Made by a program: the position numbers and the translations under genes. DNA of 14,100 nt from Oscillospiraceae bacterium (GTDB lineage: Bacteria > Bacillota > Clostridia > Oscillospirales > Ruminococcaceae), in assembly GCA_030527085.1 (NCBI GenBank), contig JAUNBN010000011.1:1-14100 (forward strand), in the 5' to 3' direction. Below, in pieces: positions 12,003 to 14,100 of this stretch. Each line of letters starts with the position of its first letter. Within the stretch, counting starts at the first letter, position 1. The notes under the pieces were generated by a model. The model did no database searches. It was not told the DNA's origin and was given only the letters and a program-made list of their open reading frames with translations.

Positions 12003-13898
12003 TTATACTACAGGGTCGAAGCGGGCGCCCGAGGTCGCGCCGTTTGTTTTGTAGAGCTTTACGCCGTCTTCTTTAAAAGAGGCGAGGGAGTCGGAAAAGA
12101 GGTGGGCGAAGGTTTCCTCAAAATACTCGTCCGTGCGCTCCACCACTATATAGCCTATGCCGTTCGCCTCAAGGTAGGCGATAAACTCCTCGGGCCCCGC
12201 GAAGGTGTCGTAGCGGCCGCGCTCCTCGCTTTCGGGCACGAACCAGCCGCCCTCGAGCGTGCGGCAGAGGTAGAGGGGCTGCAGCTCGTAGTTTAAGTAG
12301 AACCACTCCTCTCCGTCCGAGGCCTGGCAGATAAGGTAGAGCCGCGCGTCCTCTGGGAGATTCGCCTTTAAATCCACGGCGAGCTCCTTTGCCGCCAGTC
12401 TCATGTCGGAGAGCTCGAGCTGCACCTTGGAGCTCGTGAGCAGGTACTGGTCGGGGTGGACGGGTGAAAAGATAAAGACCGCCGCCGTAAAGGCCGCCGC
12501 GGCGAGCGCGCCGCCGTCTGCGGGCCGCTTAAAGCGCCAGCGAACGCCCTCGCTCTTACAGAGTGCCACGAGGCTTATATACCAACCGATTGCGTAAGAG
12601 GAGAGATAGCGCTCAAAGGCGGGGAGGTAGTAGTCCTCGCTGTGCGCAAATACCGAGGCATAGAGATAGGCCAGGAAGAAATAATAGGCGAAAAAGCCTG
12701 CGCACAGAAGCAGAGAGGCGAGGCAGAGCCGCGCCGCGCCGCGTTTTTCCCTGCAAAAGAGAGCGCATATCAGGGGCAGGGCGGTAAACACCAGCAGCAT
12801 ATCTATTATTGGCCCGAACATCACGAGCTGCCTTGTGAACAGTTCCTCGCCGAACATCTTCGCCAGCAGGCCGTTAAAGTAGGCGTCCTCGCCCGCGAGC
12901 ATCTGCATGAGGCCGTATTGGTAGTAGACAGCGCTTCGGTCTACGGCGTGGTGGGCGGCGTAGTGCCAGTTCCAACTCTGGTAGCTTAAAGCCGGCAGGG
13001 CGAGCAGGAGCAGCGGCCAGAGCCATTTGTATTTTTTAAAGGGGAAGCCGCCGCCAAGGAGCATATCAGCGGCCATTATAAAGGCGGCTATCAGGCCGAA
13101 GGCGAGGCCCATGTCCTTTATCATGGGCAGCAGCGCCAGCGCCGTAAGGCAGGCGAGAAAGCGCGGCGCGGCGCGCTCCCCTTTTGAAAACCACAATGCC
13201 AGAGCGCCGCCGAGCATTACGCCGAGTTGAATGTCCGCGTAGGCCGTAGCGTAGAGCCTCGCGCCCAAAAAGGAATACCAGAACATATATAGCCCAAAAG
13301 CGCCGAAGGCCGCGAGCGCAAGAACGCGCAGAGGCTGCCTCCAATTCACTCCGGAGAATAGCGCGGCGAGCGCCGCGGCTGTCATCACGTCGTAGGCGGC
13401 CATTACAGCCCATTCGGAAAACACGGCCGCGCCGTACTGTATGAAGCAGGAGAACAGCGGCAGGGCGGGCGCGTAGGAAATACTGAGCTGGCTGCTTTCA
13501 AAGAGGGTGTAGAGGTCTTTATGAAGAAAGACGTTCTTCGCGGCTATGCCCCAAAAGGAAAACTCATCCCACTGCTGAAAATAGGGCTGCTTAATATATA
13601 GTATTATATAGAAGGCCAGCGAGGCCGCCGCGAAAAAGACAGTTGCGGGGCAGAAAAAGCGCTTCAGAAGAGCGCGGCGCGCTTCGCCGCTCTCGCGAAG
13701 CAGCAGCAGCGCAGAGAGGGCCGCAAGACAGTAGAGCAGTATTACGGAGAACTGAAAGAGACCCGCCATGCCGAGAAAGCACATTAAAAGGCAGGCCGAG
13801 GCCACAGCCGTGAGGGGCGCGGCAAAGGCGGAAAGTCCCAGCCTTACCAGCAGCAGGGCTAACAGCAATAAGACCAAAAGGGAAAGAAGAAAAGCCAT
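12003..13898 (-). CDS. Polytopic membrane protein resembling GT-C glycosyltransferases
   Basis: This is a 631-residue protein with about 12 hydrophobic helices (residues 1 to about 485) and a soluble C-terminal domain (about 489-631). After the first helices an extracytoplasmic loop carries QQWDEFSFWG (Trp110, Asp111, Glu112, Trp116), followed by a YAPALPLF segment at 142-149. A conserved acidic pair in the first large loop plus a Tyr/Pro-rich segment is typical of GT-C enzymes, which transfer sugars from lipid-phosphate donors outside the membrane. The C-terminal domain ends in a pattern (EFIAYLEANGIGYIVVERTDEYFEETF) seen in such membrane proteins, function unknown. The frame is open 15 codons further upstream, but the ATG at 13896-13898 has AAGGAG 5 nt before it and is the better start. 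It stands alone between two repeat copies. Donor and acceptor are unknown. Confidence 0.72.
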   Translation of the reverse strand: MAFLLSLLVLLLLALLLVRLGLSAFAAPLTAVASACLLMCFLGMAGLFQFSVILLYCLAALSALLLLRESGEARRALLKRFFCPATVFFAAASLAFYIILYIKQPYFQQWDEFSFWGIAAKNVFLHKDLYTLFESSQLSISYAPALPLFSCFIQYGAAVFSEWAVMAAYDVMTAAALAALFSGVNWRQPLRVLALAAFGAFGLYMFWYSFLGARLYATAYADIQLGVMLGGALALWFSKGERAAPRFLACLTALALLPMIKDMGLAFGLIAAFIMAADMLLGGGFPFKKYKWLWPLLLLALPALSYQSWNWHYAAHHAVDRSAVYYQYGLMQMLAGEDAYFNGLLAKMFGEELFTRQLVMFGPIIDMLLVFTALPLICALFCREKRGAARLCLASLLLCAGFFAYYFFLAYLYASVFAHSEDYYLPAFERYLSSYAIGWYISLVALCKSEGVRWRFKRPADGGALAAAAFTAAVFIFSPVHPDQYLLTSSKVQLELSDMRLAAKELAVDLKANLPEDARLYLICQASDGEEWFYLNYELQPLYLCRTLEGGWFVPESEERGRYDTFAGPEEFIAYLEANGIGYIVVERTDEYFEETFAHLFSDSLASFKEDGVKLYKTNGATSGARFDPVV

Positions 13899-13931
13899 GT
13901 AAGCTCCTTGTGAAAGCTTTTGCTCGGCGAT

Positions 13932-13960
13932 ATTATAGCACAAGCGCAGGGTTTTGTCTT
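13932..13960 (-). promoter_or_regulatory. Promoter of the GT-C-like gene
   Basis: On the minus strand, AAGACA (13955-13960, 4 of 6) is followed after 17 bp by a perfect TATAAT (13932-13937), preceded by TGC as an extended -10. It lies about 35 bp upstream of the chosen ATG, which makes the longer start at 13943 impossible from this promoter. Confidence 0.7.
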
Positions 13961-13965
13961 TATCG

Positions 13966-14050
13966 AAGGAGGGCGGGGTGTGTCTAGTTGTTTGAATTTT
14001 TCGCTGTCTTTCCCCCGCCGCAGGCGGGGGAAAGACAGCGTATTACACGC
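13966..14050 (-). repeat. Palindromic intergenic repeat, copy 3 (near right edge)
   Basis: CGCTGTCTTTCCCCCGCC (14002-14019) and its exact reverse complement (14023-14040) form a perfect 18-bp stem with a GCA loop. It has the same TTTTTCGCTG left flank and ACACGCT right flank (14044-14050) as the other copies. Compared with copy 1, stem bases change on both sides together, so pairing is kept. The outer arms seen in copies 1 and 2 are not clear here. Sequence to the right of 14050 up to the window end is GC-rich without a recognisable gene, so the element may extend further. Confidence 0.82.
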
Positions 14051-14100
14051 TCTTGGGTCTCTCTCAGAGAGCGGCGGGGGAATCGGAGCCTTAAGCGCCG

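Noticed and set aside
2811..14050. CRISPR array
   Set aside because: The three repeat copies are kilobases apart with genes between them, not regularly spaced by short spacers, and no cas gene is present.

Overview
The window suggests a GC-rich, Gram-positive-type anaerobe, perhaps a gut Clostridia relative. The evidence is two lipoprotein solute-binding proteins with lipobox signal peptides, strong AGGAG ribosome binding sites, consensus sigma-70/A-type promoters and a phosphocholine-activation fusion enzyme. The taxonomic placement is inference only. Nearly all genes run on the minus strand. A two-gene cassette, an IS remnant and nothing else run on the plus strand.

Region 1 (1-3875, minus strand) reads as one operon: amino-acid binding lipoprotein, permease, ATPase, a DDAH-type amidinohydrolase, then argG, which leaves the window at its left edge. 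All three catalytic residues of dimethylargininase are present. Together the genes could import a methylated or otherwise modified arginine, convert it to citrulline, and pass the citrulline to argininosuccinate synthase for arginine recovery. The promoter carries an ARG-box-like operator.

Region 2 (3876-5531) is a plus-strand cassette: a TetR-family regulator with a 30-bp palindromic operator in its own promoter, followed 4 nt later by a CPBP/CAAX-type membrane protease. A hairpin separates it from the convergent operon to the right.

Region 3 (5532-10740, minus strand) is a four-gene operon. Its first product fuses a winged-helix DNA-binding domain, a LicC-type nucleotidyltransferase and a LicA-type choline kinase. 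It is followed by a binding lipoprotein, an ATPase and a double-length permease. The layout suggests uptake plus CDP-activation of choline or a similar phospho-amino-alcohol for surface decoration. An 8-bp inverted repeat brackets the promoter start and may be the fusion protein's own operator.

Region 4 (10741-14100) holds a decayed IS3-family element with an internal deletion, a tRNA-Ser(GGA) gene with clear promoter and terminator, and a 631-residue membrane protein resembling GT-C glycosyltransferases.

Scattered through the window are three copies (about 2811-2941, 11875-11979 and 13966-14050 or beyond) of an undescribed-looking palindromic intergenic repeat. The stem sequences differ between copies while pairing is kept, most strikingly between copies 1 and 3. 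Two copies lie just 3' of minus-strand genes. The third probably does too, but the neighbouring gene is outside the window.
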